Shown piece after piece: positions 25,611 through 35,336 of a DNA stretch of 64,000 nucleotides. Location of the stretch: positions 156,428 to 220,427 of the forward strand of contig NZ_JALKBC010000008.1 in NCBI RefSeq assembly GCF_023015865.1. Direction: 5' to 3'. A model generated the notes under the pieces. The model had not been told where the DNA came from and did not search any database. It saw nothing but the letters and a program-made list of their open reading frames with translations. The stretch's first letter is position 1. Every line of letters begins with the position of its first letter. Source of the stretch: Arenibacter sp. F26102 (GTDB lineage Bacteria > Bacteroidota > Bacteroidia > Flavobacteriales > Flavobacteriaceae). A program made the translations under genes and the position numbers.

Positions 25611-28067
25611 ATGAAACAATTAGCAGTAGCAGTGTTATTCTTTGCAGGCTTGTTAGCAATGAACGCACAACAAGTAACGATTACCGGAAAGGTGACCGAT
25701 GAGGAAGGTGCCGGCCTATCCGGAGCAAATGTCTACGCAGTGGAAGTAGGGGCCGGGGCCACAGCTGATATGGATGGTAATTACCAATTCACAGTTCCTG
25801 CTGGCCGACATATAATTGAGGCCTCCTATGTAGGTTATTCCACTTCCTCGCAGAAAGTTGATGTCACCGAAGGAACTATCCTAAATTTCACCCTAACAGA
25901 AGGTAGTGCCCTAGACGAGGTAGTTATATATTCAGGCTCCAAAAAAGCCGAAAAACTCACAAGTTCTACTGCTACCATCATTACCATTAGCGCTCGCGAA
26001 ATTAGTGAGTACGCCGGTAATCCTGCAGAACTGCTGGCAAGAGAAAAAGGAATCGACTATTTTAGGGCAGGTATCGCGGCACCTGCATTTAATATTAGAG
26101 GTTTTAATTCCAACTTCAACTCTAAAAACCTGCAGGTAGTGGATAATAGATTTTCTTCCCTTATTGCCACCGGACTTCCCATGGGGCCTTTAACGACCAC
26201 CATCAAGGAAGACATAGAGCAGGTAGAATTGATATTGGGCCCGAATGCCACCCTTTACGGTCCCAATGCCCATAACGGACTGATCAATACCATTACCAAA
26301 GACCCCCGTAAATATGAGGGAACTACCATAGCTGGTAATCTTGGAGTTACCGGGGATGGGGACGCCTATTATTCGGGAAGACTTCGCTTCGCCAAAAAAT
26401 TCAATGAAAAATGGGCATTTAAAGCAACTGGGGAATATACCAAGGCTACTGAATTTCACTATGCAGATACAGTTTATATAGATCGTAAGGCAGCGGACGG
26501 AAGTCCAGGAGCCGATGGTGTTAAGGAAGGTTATCCGGAATTTGAACTGGATCCCAAGGTAGAATTCTTTAAAACGGAAGCCAGTGCGTATTTCACGCCA
26601 ACAGCGGGTACAGATATAATAGCCACTTATGGCCATAGCAATAGCACCTACCTCTCCCCTACCAATGTGGGACGGAATCAGATCATAGATTGGAGAATAA
26701 GTTTCTACCAGTTAAGGTTTAATACAAAAAACTTTTTTGCACAAACCTATTTTACTACCAGTAAGACCGATGATACATACTCTATAGATGATCGTACCAA
26801 GCAATATTACCGAGGAATCGATGCCGGAATGACTCCCGAGGAAGCTGCAGGAGATTTTTCTTATGCCAGTGGGGCGTTATTTAAGGACGATTCCAAAAGA
26901 TGGAATGCTGAAATACAATATAACAATACCCTATTTGAAGACATGGAGCTGATTACCGGTCTGCAATACCAAAAGGATATGGCCAATAGTAAGAGCACCT
27001 ATTTGTTGGACCAGACTGATGATGATACCATAGACGTAACACAATTGGGTGGGTACCTTCAATTGGACTATAATTTTGGAAGTGGAATTAAAGCTCTTGC
27101 AGCTGCTAGGGTAGACCATCACGAAATCTACGGGACCAACTTCATCCCTAAATTGGGAGTGGTCAAGGAACTGGAAAAAGGCAGTTTTAGGCTGACCTAC
27201 GGACAAGGTATTGCCTCCCCAACCATCCTAAATATGTACGGTGATCTGTTTTCCGGTCTAATTCTTGGAAATGCGGAAGGCTTTACATTGGCCGATGGCT
27301 CAAAAATAGCACCTCAGGATGTCGAAAAAGTAAGTACCTACGAAGTTGGTTACCGAGGTGCCTTAGCCAAAAAATTATATACGGATGTCAATGCCTATTA
27401 CAACATTAACAAGGACTTTCTAAGCCCTGTAACCGTCATTGGCGTAACCACCCATCGCGGCGATACGCCTATCCAGGAGGTACAGTCCGGCTACGCCATC
27501 TACAACGGATTGGTGGCTACTTACGTCAATTTTGGCGAGGTAAACACCTATGGTGCAGACCTTAGCCTTACCTATGTACTTTCCCCACAATGGAACATGA
27601 CGGCCAATTATTCCTATTTTGATTATTCCTTTGATGAAAACAATATGGAAAATGACTTTGATAAGAACGGCGAAGTAAATTTCTTGGATTTCTTGGTAAA
27701 TGCTCCAAAAAACAAAGGAGGTCTTGGAATCAATTACCACGGATCACGCTTTTTTGGTTCCGTTTTTGGAAGAACGGTACAAAAGTATAACTACTTCTCC
27801 AGTTTTCAGATCGCATCAGAAACCATTCCGGGGATGAACTATAGAGGGCGTCCAATTGTAGAAGACGCGCCTAGTGGTGATTCTTACAACTACGGCCCTT
27901 TGGGCGGATTTGTAACCATGGACCTGAATATTGGTTATAAGGTAAGCGATAAGGTCACCATTTCCTTAGCGGCTACCAACCTCTTCAACCAAGATTTACG
28001 TGAGTTTACCGCAGCCCCCCCAACAAGAGGATTGTATGTTTTGGAAACTAAAATTCACTTGGACTAA
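25611..28067 (+). CDS. TonB-dependent receptor
   Basis: An 818-residue outer-membrane protein. It has a signal peptide (1-20, ending MNAQQ), a carboxypeptidase-regulatory-like domain (about 22-95, ITGKVTDEEGAGLSGANVY), a plug domain (about 105-235, containing EQVELILGPNATLYGPNA) and a 22-strand-type barrel to the C-terminus. There is no SusD partner next to it, unlike glycan-uptake pairs, so the ligand is more likely a small lipid, ester or siderophore-like compound. Part of the acyl/ester operon. Confidence 0.92.
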   Translation: MKQLAVAVLFFAGLLAMNAQQVTITGKVTDEEGAGLSGANVYAVEVGAGATADMDGNYQFTVPAGRHIIEASYVGYSTSSQKVDVTEGTILNFTLTEGSALDEVVIYSGSKKAEKLTSSTATIITISAREISEYAGNPAELLAREKGIDYFRAGIAAPAFNIRGFNSNFNSKNLQVVDNRFSSLIATGLPMGPLTTTIKEDIEQVELILGPNATLYGPNAHNGLINTITKDPRKYEGTTIAGNLGVTGDGDAYYSGRLRFAKKFNEKWAFKATGEYTKATEFHYADTVYIDRKAADGSPGADGVKEGYPEFELDPKVEFFKTEASAYFTPTAGTDIIATYGHSNSTYLSPTNVGRNQIIDWRISFYQLRFNTKNFFAQTYFTTSKTDDTYSIDDRTKQYYRGIDAGMTPEEAAGDFSYASGALFKDDSKRWNAEIQYNNTLFEDMELITGLQYQKDMANSKSTYLLDQTDDDTIDVTQLGGYLQLDYNFGSGIKALAAARVDHHEIYGTNFIPKLGVVKELEKGSFRLTYGQGIASPTILNMYGDLFSGLILGNAEGFTLADGSKIAPQDVEKVSTYEVGYRGALAKKLYTDVNAYYNINKDFLSPVTVIGVTTHRGDTPIQEVQSGYAIYNGLVATYVNFGEVNTYGADLSLTYVLSPQWNMTANYSYFDYSFDENNMENDFDKNGEVNFLDFLVNAPKNKGGLGINYHGSRFFGSVFGRTVQKYNYFSSFQIASETIPGMNYRGRPIVEDAPSGDSYNYGPLGGFVTMDLNIGYKVSDKVTISLAATNLFNQDLREFTAAPPTRGLYVLETKIHLD

Positions 28068-28087
28068 AAGAACGGAAAATATCATTT

Positions 28088-29074
28088 ATGAAGAATGCTA
28101 AAATAATTGCCTCAGGGATGTATGTCCCTGAGCTATCTTTGCCCAACTCCTATTTTAACGAATTGTTGGGTGAGGATGTAGATACATGGTTACGGGAAAA
28201 TGTAAATATATACGAGCGCCATTGGTGCCGGGATAACGAATCTACTGCCGATCTGTGCATGGCCGCCTCCAAGGATGCCTTACAAAATGCCAGTTTGGGG
28301 CCAGAAGATATAGATCTGATCATTGTGGCTACGGATACTCCAGAATATATATCCCCCTCAACAGCAGCTGTCCTACAGCACCGTATCGGGGCGAAAAACG
28401 CGGGGACGTTCGACCTTAACTCAGCCTGCGCTGGATTTGTTACGGCCACGGAAACTGCCACACATTATATTCGCAGTGGATCAGTGAACAATGTTCTGGT
28501 AGTTGGTGCCTATGCCATGAGCAAATATCTGGATAAAACAGACAAAAAAACGGTAACCCTTTTTGCAGACGGTGCCGGAGCGGTAGTCCTTACTGCGACC
28601 GAAGAAAAAAACAAGGGCCACCAGACGGGAAAATTGATCTCTCAAGGGCAATATGCGGATTGGATGGGCATATATGCAGGAGCTACAAAAACACCTTTAA
28701 GTCAAAAAGTGCTTGATCAAAAAGACCATAAATTAAAGTTCGTAAAGAAATTTCCTCCGGAATTAAATCCGAAAATGTGGAGCGGTTTGGCCAAGGAATT
28801 GGCCAATAATATGAAAATTGATGCATCGGAAGTTGATCAATTCTTTATTACGCAAATCAATATCAATGCTATTTACGAAACCCTTCGTATCTTGGAAGTT
28901 GACAAAGACAAGGCCCATACCGTTATGAAACATTATGGTTATACAGGGTCGGCCTGTATTCCTATGGCCTTCCATGAGGCTTGGGAACAACAAAAGATAA
29001 AGGAAGGGGATACTCTTTTTTTTATTGGATCAGGAGGCGGACTGGCGTTTGCGGCAAATGCTTTTATACTATGA
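28088..29074 (+). CDS. KASIII (FabH)-like protein with incomplete catalytic triad
   Basis: A 328-residue thiolase-fold protein. The active-site cysteine is present (LNSACAGF, Cys114). FabH enzymes use Cys-His-Asn, but here the position of the His (PHQAN in FabH) reads ITQIN (Thr255), and that of the Asn (HGNTSAA in FabH) reads YGYTGSA (Tyr285). The rest aligns well, including the glycine-rich end IGSGGGLAFAA. Without His and Asn, decarboxylative condensation is unlikely; an acyl-transfer or hydrolytic role via Cys114 is possible. It overlaps the ligase gene by ATGA. Confidence 0.82.
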   Translation: MKNAKIIASGMYVPELSLPNSYFNELLGEDVDTWLRENVNIYERHWCRDNESTADLCMAASKDALQNASLGPEDIDLIIVATDTPEYISPSTAAVLQHRIGAKNAGTFDLNSACAGFVTATETATHYIRSGSVNNVLVVGAYAMSKYLDKTDKKTVTLFADGAGAVVLTATEEKNKGHQTGKLISQGQYADWMGIYAGATKTPLSQKVLDQKDHKLKFVKKFPPELNPKMWSGLAKELANNMKIDASEVDQFFITQININAIYETLRILEVDKDKAHTVMKHYGYTGSACIPMAFHEAWEQQKIKEGDTLFFIGSGGGLAFAANAFIL

Positions 29075-30558
29075 TAAATATCTTTGATTGGTTTAAAAAA
29101 TGGGCAGGCTATACCCCGAATAAAATTGCTGTAAAAGACGCAGATTCTGGAAATAGCCTGTCCTATAATGTTATTCATACTGCAGGGGACGCTTTGGCCA
29201 ACCATTTTATTGAAAAGCACGGTTTAACTGTTGGGGACCGGGTGGCAATCATCGCCGAAAATCATTTGGCGCAGGTGATCCTATTTGCAGCGGCGCAAAA
29301 AAGTGGTATCATATTGGTCCCGATAAATTTTAGGTTGGCCCCGAAAGAAATAGATGCACTCTTAAGCGACTCCCAATGTAAATTAGCGTATACCGATGGT
29401 ACCATAGCAGCAGATAACCTTGAATACAATACGAAATATGAGAATCTTTTTTCCGTATATGATTTTATCGGAAAGGAGACAAATGAAATACAACCACCAA
29501 AATTAACTGAAGACTCCCCTATATTCATCCTCTATACCAGTGGAACTACCGGATTGCCCAAGGGAACGGTATACACGCATAAAATGCTTTTTTGGAACAG
29601 CGTCAATACCTCCCAAAGTCTTTTGATCACCAATAATACAATTACACTTAACTGCATGCCACTTTTTCACACCGGGGGATGGAATGTTTTGTTGACCCCT
29701 GTTCTACATCGCGGCGGGACGGTGATAATGTTCAGAAAATTTGATCCATTGGCTGTTCTCAATTGTATCATCGAAGAAAAATTAGATCTTTTTATGGCGG
29801 TTCCTACCATGCTGAAAATGATGGTGGAATTACCCCAATTTGCACAAGCCGATATTAGTTGTTTAAATTATATTATTGTGGGAGGAGAGAGTATGCCCCT
29901 GACACTCATCGAAACCTTTCACCATAAGAAAGTTCCGATTCGACAAGGATATGGTCTTACCGAGGCAGGTCCCAATCTCACATCCTTGCACCAAAATGAT
30001 GCACAACGTAAACAGGGATCTATTGGCAAGCCCAACTTTTATGTGGAAATACGGATATTAAACAAGGACAATAAGGATGTGCGACCAAATGAGCCAGGTG
30101 AGATTTTAATAGGAGGTCCTATGGTAATGCCCGAATACTGGCGGAATGAAGAGGCCACAAGGCAAGCCAAATTGGACCGATGGTTGCGCACAGGAGATAT
30201 TGGGAGGATAGATGAAGATGGTTTTATCTATATACTAGATCGCAAAAAAAATATGTATATCAGTGGTGCCGAAAATGTATATCCCGCTGAAGTGGAACGG
30301 GCATTGTTACATCACCCCGCCATAAAAGAGGCGGTAGTAATTTCTGCACCACACCCTAAATGGGGAGAATGCGGCATAGCCTTTTTGGTAACCGAAAAAG
30401 AATTGACCCAACAGGAACTAATATCCCATTGCAAGTCCCATTTAGCTAAATTCAAAATCCCTTCCCAATTTAATTTTGTGAACGAAATTCCCAAAAATGA
30501 TACCGGAAAAATAGATCGCAAGGCAATTCGGCAGCGGTTTTTAAATCAGATGTCCTAA
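29071..30558 (+). CDS. Acyl-CoA synthetase (AMP-dependent ligase)
   Basis: A 495-residue ANL-superfamily enzyme. It has the P-loop YTSGTTGLPKG, the A5 motif YGLTEAGP, the hinge-region motifs RTGDIGRIDEDGF and LDRKKN, and the C-terminal catalytic Lys in NDTGKIDRKAI. It activates a carboxylic acid with ATP and attaches CoA. The start is ATG 29071, coupled to the preceding stop (ATGA); a longer reading frame from 28981 only re-reads the upstream gene. Last gene of the operon. Confidence 0.92.
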   Translation: MINIFDWFKKWAGYTPNKIAVKDADSGNSLSYNVIHTAGDALANHFIEKHGLTVGDRVAIIAENHLAQVILFAAAQKSGIILVPINFRLAPKEIDALLSDSQCKLAYTDGTIAADNLEYNTKYENLFSVYDFIGKETNEIQPPKLTEDSPIFILYTSGTTGLPKGTVYTHKMLFWNSVNTSQSLLITNNTITLNCMPLFHTGGWNVLLTPVLHRGGTVIMFRKFDPLAVLNCIIEEKLDLFMAVPTMLKMMVELPQFAQADISCLNYIIVGGESMPLTLIETFHHKKVPIRQGYGLTEAGPNLTSLHQNDAQRKQGSIGKPNFYVEIRILNKDNKDVRPNEPGEILIGGPMVMPEYWRNEEATRQAKLDRWLRTGDIGRIDEDGFIYILDRKKNMYISGAENVYPAEVERALLHHPAIKEAVVISAPHPKWGECGIAFLVTEKELTQQELISHCKSHLAKFKIPSQFNFVNEIPKNDTGKIDRKAIRQRFLNQMS

Positions 30559-31056
30559 GGTGAAGGCCGGGAACAATTGAACCATAATGGCTTTGACCTA
30601 TTTATTTTTGAAACCTAGCAGGTTTATTTAATAAAAATAAAATCCCAACCTTAACATCTCCAATCCGATTATTTGGCACTGTAGTAACGATAGCTGAAGT
30701 AGAATAGTTTTACTTACCATAAAAGCAATTGATTTTTGTCAAGTGACTAATCTAGTAGATATGGAATTCTAATCCATTCGTAATACCTAATATGAATAAA
30801 CCCTCAAAACTTTATAACTTTGTTTTGAGGGTTATTTTATGTAGTCCTTATTTTCTATATCCTGCAATTTATAGAACTAAGTCTTGCTCATGAAATATAA
30901 GGCTGAAAATGGATTACAGGAGGGAACTTTATAATGTTTTTTTCAATTTTGTTATCGTCTGCCTTCTCACTTCTGACAATCAAACCCCTTCATTCAACCA
31001 GATTTTGAAGATCCATGAACTACTCCGACCAAAAATCACAAAGCTGAACTTATTTT
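30559..31056. other. Gene-free stretch with two hairpins
   Basis: A 498-bp interval between the acyl operon and the convergent 31057 gene. A short hairpin AAACCT-AGC-AGGTTT lies at 30611-30625 and a strong terminator at 30799-30833. I see no coding frame that looks real in the rest. Confidence 0.6.
30799..30833. terminator. Bidirectional intrinsic terminator
   Basis: A 12-bp perfect stem (AACCCTCAAAAC at 30799-30810 with GTTTTGAGGGTT at 30822-30833), an 11-base loop and an ATTTTAT tail. It ends the acyl operon, and possibly the convergent gene on the other strand. Confidence 0.75.
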
Positions 31057-31617
31057 TTAATGACTTAAGGAGTTGACTAGCTTTCCTCCAAAAACAGTGG
31101 GCCCTTTAAATAATTGCCCGAACCATTTGAAAAGTCCACTTGTATTATAGGGTACAAAATCAAATCGGAGAATAGCTTCCGGCGACTCCTCACCTTTTAT
31201 GGTAAGTCCGTCCACAATCTCAAAATCCAAAAATTTGATTCCGTCCGCACGTTCTTCCAAGCGATCACTATATATAATACTGTTACCGGATTTGCCAAGA
31301 TAAAATCTGAAAACACTATAATTACCAGGGGTCAAAGTAAGCACACTTTTAGATTTTAAAAATAGACCTGTGTGCATCCCTTTAATGGGTATTGAATTTT
31401 GACCAGGGAAGTCACTAATAAAATGCTCTTGCCCATTATTATCTATAGCCGAAAACTTATTTATGTTCAAATCCATTTCGGACACTTTCATATCCGTGGC
31501 GTAGATGTTACGTAATACCAGATCCTTTATGCATTTTCCATCTGAATCCAATTGATACCTATCGGATAAAAGAGGAACCACTTGCCAAGTCTTGGGATAA
31601 AAATTAATATTTTTCAT
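31057..31617 (-). CDS. Hypothetical protein
   Basis: A 186-residue protein of unknown function. I start at the Met of MKNINFYPKTW (31617); the reading frame extends 18 hydrophobic residues further but these look non-coding. The pattern of alternating strands (LVLRNIYATDMKVSEMDLNI, then NYSVFRFYLG) suggests a beta-rich fold, with no signal peptide and no catalytic motif that I can see. It ends GGKLVNSLSH. Isolated gene. Confidence 0.55.
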   Translation of the reverse strand: MKNINFYPKTWQVVPLLSDRYQLDSDGKCIKDLVLRNIYATDMKVSEMDLNINKFSAIDNNGQEHFISDFPGQNSIPIKGMHTGLFLKSKSVLTLTPGNYSVFRFYLGKSGNSIIYSDRLEERADGIKFLDFEIVDGLTIKGEESPEAILRFDFVPYNTSGLFKWFGQLFKGPTVFGGKLVNSLSH

Positions 31618-31943
31618 AACGATGTATTTTAAAGAATACAGGTACAAAATTATGGGGAAGCATCTACTCATAAAACAAGAGGATTTTCCAATTTATGTGT
31701 TATTTTATCCTTGGAATCAAAATGAATCTTAAACAAATGTTAATATTGAGTACCCAGGTTTAATTATAACCTAAGAGGCTAAATATGTTTGCTCTTATCC
31801 AAAACATTCAAAATCCAATCCAAATAGCAAAGATTATCTTACGATTTCGAATAATTATAGAATAGAGATAATGCCGGCCTAACCCTAGGCTTAACAATTA
31901 ACCAAAGCTGGGTATTGTATCGCTCCCTGATATTAGCAATTCT
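31618..31943. other. Gene-free stretch
   Basis: A 326-bp AT-rich interval between two - strand genes; it must contain the promoter of the 31057 gene. I see no RNA gene, repeat or terminator in it. Confidence 0.5.
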
Positions 31944-32489
31944 CTAAAAAGTAATATTTACAAAAGGAAGTATAGGGCTAGTGTAGACACTTTCATCTTC
32001 CTTATAAAGTAAATTGTATTTAGCCCCGATAGATATTTTCTCATTAATATTCCACCCTACTCCAACAAATAAAGCCGAGTCCCAATAATCATCGGTAACT
32101 TTTCCGGTGGGCGTCTCTGTTTTGGTATTCACCTTGAGCTCGGCGAATTCCAACAAGGTGGTCAATTGTTTGATCGGCCTATATTGGGTTATGATGTTGG
32201 CTCCAAAAGTGGTGGTATTCTGCAAATCCTTGATAGAGGTATAACTGCCCTGGATTCCACCACCTAGACTAACTTTATTGCTTACCGCATATATTAAATT
32301 GGGAGCTAAGCTAATATTGGTTCCTCCAACAAAACTAAGTCCAAACCCACAGCCAAATTTCAATCTATTTTCCGTTTTGGAAGTGCTATCCACTACAGCA
32401 ATTTCTGTAGTCTGTGAAAAAATCTTGTCACTGGATAGGAAGACACCAATTGCTATGGCGATTGTAAGGAATAATTTGGTAAATTTCAT
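31944..32489 (-). CDS. Small outer-membrane beta-barrel-like protein
   Basis: A 181-residue exported protein. I start at MKFTKLFLTIAIAIG (32489), which gives a clean signal peptide ending near KIFSQ; the longer frame from 32534 adds 15 charged residues before it. The mature part has amphipathic strands with alternating Gly and aromatic residues (FGCGFGLSFVGG, KVSLGGGIQGSYTS, SALFVGVGWNINEKISIGAKYN), typical of OmpA-like eight-stranded barrels. Function unknown. Confidence 0.65.
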   Translation of the reverse strand: MKFTKLFLTIAIAIGVFLSSDKIFSQTTEIAVVDSTSKTENRLKFGCGFGLSFVGGTNISLAPNLIYAVSNKVSLGGGIQGSYTSIKDLQNTTTFGANIITQYRPIKQLTTLLEFAELKVNTKTETPTGKVTDDYWDSALFVGVGWNINEKISIGAKYNLLYKEDESVYTSPILPFVNITF

Positions 32490-32573
32490 AAAGATCCTTT
32501 TAATGGTTGGTTTTATAAACTCTCTTTTTCTCATTCAATATAGGGCTTTTTTTAACAGTTTTCAATATTTATT

Positions 32574-32768
32574 TTGCCATGTATAACTTCAATTATCAGA
32601 TGTCCGAGCAATGATAATGGATTGGCTTTGGTGCCAGACTTCCATTCTATGGATGCCATTGCCAACTATGAAATTAAATTGATCTGGAAAGGGAATACCC
32701 CTGTGATAGAGTTTATTCACTATGATGTTGATGGCAATATTGTGAACAAGGAAACCATAAGTAGGTAA
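32574..32768 (+). pseudogene. Possible short or frameshifted gene remnant
   Basis: A 64-codon open frame with only a TTG to start it. An ATG at 32579 opens a different frame that stops after 11 codons, so a frameshift in a small gene is possible. The C-terminal half (ANYEIKLIWKGNTPVIEFIHYDVDGNIVNKETISR, split here only for description) looks protein-like, but I know no family. Low confidence; it may be chance. Confidence 0.25.
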
Positions 32769-32831
32769 AAAATTAACTAACTTCAAACATTATTAAGCCA
32801 TTCTACACCCTACGACTTAAAATATTGCTAA

Positions 32832-33725
32832 ATGAACAGGAGAAAATTTATAGGGAGAACAGCAGTCCTAAGTGCCTCGACTTTATTACCCCTAAGTTCA
32901 TTTTCCCTATTGGGGCAACCGAAATACAAGATGGGCTATCAGCTATTTTCGGTACGTACCGATATGGCGAAAGACCCACTTGCAACCCTAGAGGCCTTAA
33001 AGGAAATGGGCTATGAAGACTTTGAATTCTACGGTTTTGATGCGGACAAGAACCTTATTTACGGATTTTCGCCATTGGAATTAAAGAATATTTTGGACGA
33101 CCTGCAACTATCGATCACCAGTGGTCATTACGGTTTTTCTCCTTATTTGGAAAAATCCGATGATGAGTTAAAACGTTTTGTAGATAAATGCATTAGGGCG
33201 GCAAAGACCCTGGATAGCAAATATATCACATGGCCTTATATAGCTCCCGAACAGCGCAACTTAGATAATTTTAAACTGATGTCCCGTAAACTTAACCTTA
33301 TAGGTGAACAGGTAAATTCGGCCGGATTGGGCTTTGCATATCACAATCACGGATATGAGTTTGAGGATTACGGCGGTCAGAATGGTTTTGATATCATAGT
33401 TAATGAAACCGATGCTTCACTGGTAAAACTTCAGATGGACATGTATTGGGTTATGCACTCCTCTAAATTTACTCCAAAGGAATTAATTAGGAAACAACCT
33501 GGCCGCTATGTCATGTGGCATATAAAGGACATGGATAAAGTAAGCCGGGATTATTCCGAAGTGGGCAACGGATCCATTGATTACAAGGAAATTCTTCCCG
33601 ATCCAGAAGAATCTGGATTGGAATTCTATTATCTGGAACAAGGAGGCAATTTTAAAACCAATCCAATGAAAAGTGCCGCTGACAGTGCCAAATATTTTAA
33701 AACCAACCTTCAGAAATATTTGTAA
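32832..33725 (+). CDS. Tat-exported sugar phosphate isomerase/epimerase-like TIM barrel
   Basis: A 297-residue protein. The twin-arginine signal NRRKFIGRTAVLSAS points to folded export. The mature part is an AP-endonuclease-2/xylose-isomerase-like barrel with the usual metal-binding positions: HNHGYEF, QMDMYW (Asp), WHIKDMD (His) and LEQGG (Glu). Such proteins in the Bacteroidetes often act on sugars in the periplasm, with the substrate unknown. Isolated gene; a 268-bp gap follows. Confidence 0.87.
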   Translation: MNRRKFIGRTAVLSASTLLPLSSFSLLGQPKYKMGYQLFSVRTDMAKDPLATLEALKEMGYEDFEFYGFDADKNLIYGFSPLELKNILDDLQLSITSGHYGFSPYLEKSDDELKRFVDKCIRAAKTLDSKYITWPYIAPEQRNLDNFKLMSRKLNLIGEQVNSAGLGFAYHNHGYEFEDYGGQNGFDIIVNETDASLVKLQMDMYWVMHSSKFTPKELIRKQPGRYVMWHIKDMDKVSRDYSEVGNGSIDYKEILPDPEESGLEFYYLEQGGNFKTNPMKSAADSAKYFKTNLQKYL

Positions 33726-33958
33726 CAATGGCAAAAACACCTGTAGGGCAAAATTGACCAATTAAACACTCTGTCCTTTAATATTACTACGTAAAGCGCC
33801 ATAGATGAAATTAAAAAGCTGGTGTTACATCCATACTTTTAGTATAAGAGCTATTGGAAACTAGCTTGGAAAGTGACTAAAGTTATTACAAAATATCATT
33901 TTGATCTAAGACTGCGACACTTTTTAACTATCTGCTGCCACAACTGAACCTCAATTCT

Positions 33959-33966
33959 TATTTTTG
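33959..33966 (+). promoter_or_regulatory. -7 promoter element of the MscS gene
   Basis: A perfect TATTTTTG, 27 bp before ATG 33994. Its position over the alternative TTG start at 33964 argues for the later ATG. Confidence 0.5.
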
Positions 33967-33993
33967 TCAAATATTAATAATAGAATTCTGTTC

Positions 33994-35268
33994 ATGAACA
34001 ATGGTTTAATACGAATAGTGTACGATTACCTAATACAAACCGGAATGGACGCCAATACCGCCTCCTATTTAAATGCACTATTACTTTTCGTTGGAATAGT
34101 TTTAGTCGTTGTTTTGTTGGATTATATTATTTGGAAAGTATTGAGGTTTGCTTCGGTAAACTTCGCAAGACGTTCCTCCACCAATTTTGACAATTTCTTA
34201 GTTGTTAATAAAGTACCTCGATATGTCGCACATATCTTTCCCTTATTATTACTATATGAATTACTTCCGCTTGCCTTTCTAGATTTTGAATATGCAGAAG
34301 GCGTTGTATTAAAGGCTATTGAAATACTAGCGGTTATAGTGGTGCTATTGTTGATAAGAAGCCTGCTGCGGAGCATAAAGGATTATCTGAAGACCCTGCC
34401 CCATTTGAAGGACAAACCCCTGGATAGTTATACACAGGTATTTATGATATTTGCTTGGATCGGGGGCCTCTTAACCCTTTTTGCTGTCCTGACCGACACT
34501 ACCATTTGGAAATTCTTCACTGCCTTGGGCGCAGCCTCGGCAGTAATCCTTTTGATTTTTAAAGATACCATATTAGGCCTTGTGGCCAGCATACAGGTAA
34601 GCATCAACGACATGGTCCGTATTGGCGACTGGATAACCTTTGAAAAATTTGGGGCAGATGGCAATGTTACCGAAATTTCCCTTGCCACTGTTAAGGTCCA
34701 GAATTTTGACAAGACAATCACTACTATTCCTACTTATTCCCTGATTTCGGATTCGTTCAAAAACTGGAGAGGTATGGAGGCATCCGGCGGTCGTCGGATC
34801 AAACGTGCCCTACTTCTAAAACAAAAAAGTATAAAATTCCTGACTGCAGAAAATATTGAAACCCTTAAAGGTATACAGCTAATTTCCAAATACATGGAGA
34901 CAAGAAATACCAATATAGACACCTACAACAAGGAACATGGCATTGACAAAAAAATAGCCATAAACGGAAGAAACCTTACTAATCTGGGCGTTTTTAGAAA
35001 ATATGTAGAAACATACCTAAAGAACCATTCTGCTATTAACCAGACCATGACACTAATGACTAGGCAATTGCCCCCTACTAGCGAGGGTATACCAATGGAA
35101 ATATATGCCTTTAGCAATGATAAGCGGTGGGAGAACTACGAATATATTATGGCCGATATTTTTGACCATTTGTTGGCGGCACTTCCGTATTTTGAGTTAG
35201 AAGTCTTTGAACTGCCAACCTCCATGGAGGTTTATTTGGACAAGGTAAGAAATGAAAAGGGCGAATAA
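33994..35268 (+). CDS. MscS-family mechanosensitive channel, long form
   Basis: A 424-residue inner-membrane protein with about five N-terminal hydrophobic segments and the MscS beta domain (VSINDMVRIGDWITFEKFGADGNVTEIS). The C-terminal 180 residues are soluble and resemble the YbdG/MscM branch. It should sense membrane tension. ATG 33994 is preferred because a good -7 element overlaps the alternative TTG at 33964. No Crp-like operator precedes it, unlike the MscS gene of the stress island. Confidence 0.88.
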   Translation: MNNGLIRIVYDYLIQTGMDANTASYLNALLLFVGIVLVVVLLDYIIWKVLRFASVNFARRSSTNFDNFLVVNKVPRYVAHIFPLLLLYELLPLAFLDFEYAEGVVLKAIEILAVIVVLLLIRSLLRSIKDYLKTLPHLKDKPLDSYTQVFMIFAWIGGLLTLFAVLTDTTIWKFFTALGAASAVILLIFKDTILGLVASIQVSINDMVRIGDWITFEKFGADGNVTEISLATVKVQNFDKTITTIPTYSLISDSFKNWRGMEASGGRRIKRALLLKQKSIKFLTAENIETLKGIQLISKYMETRNTNIDTYNKEHGIDKKIAINGRNLTNLGVFRKYVETYLKNHSAINQTMTLMTRQLPPTSEGIPMEIYAFSNDKRWENYEYIMADIFDHLLAALPYFELEVFELPTSMEVYLDKVRNEKGE

Positions 35269-35336
35269 GGCTTTATTGATTAGCAAATAACCACCCAGAT
35301 TCACCTAACATAAATTTTTTCCATTAAATTAGAAAT

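Noticed and set aside
28981..29070. N-terminal extension of the acyl-CoA ligase
   Set aside because: These 30 codons only re-read the end of the KASIII-like gene in another frame; the ligase fold begins at ATG 29071.
32589..32786. 65-codon frame on the - strand opposite the 32574 frame
   Set aside because: No family resemblance or start signal; most likely an antisense shadow.
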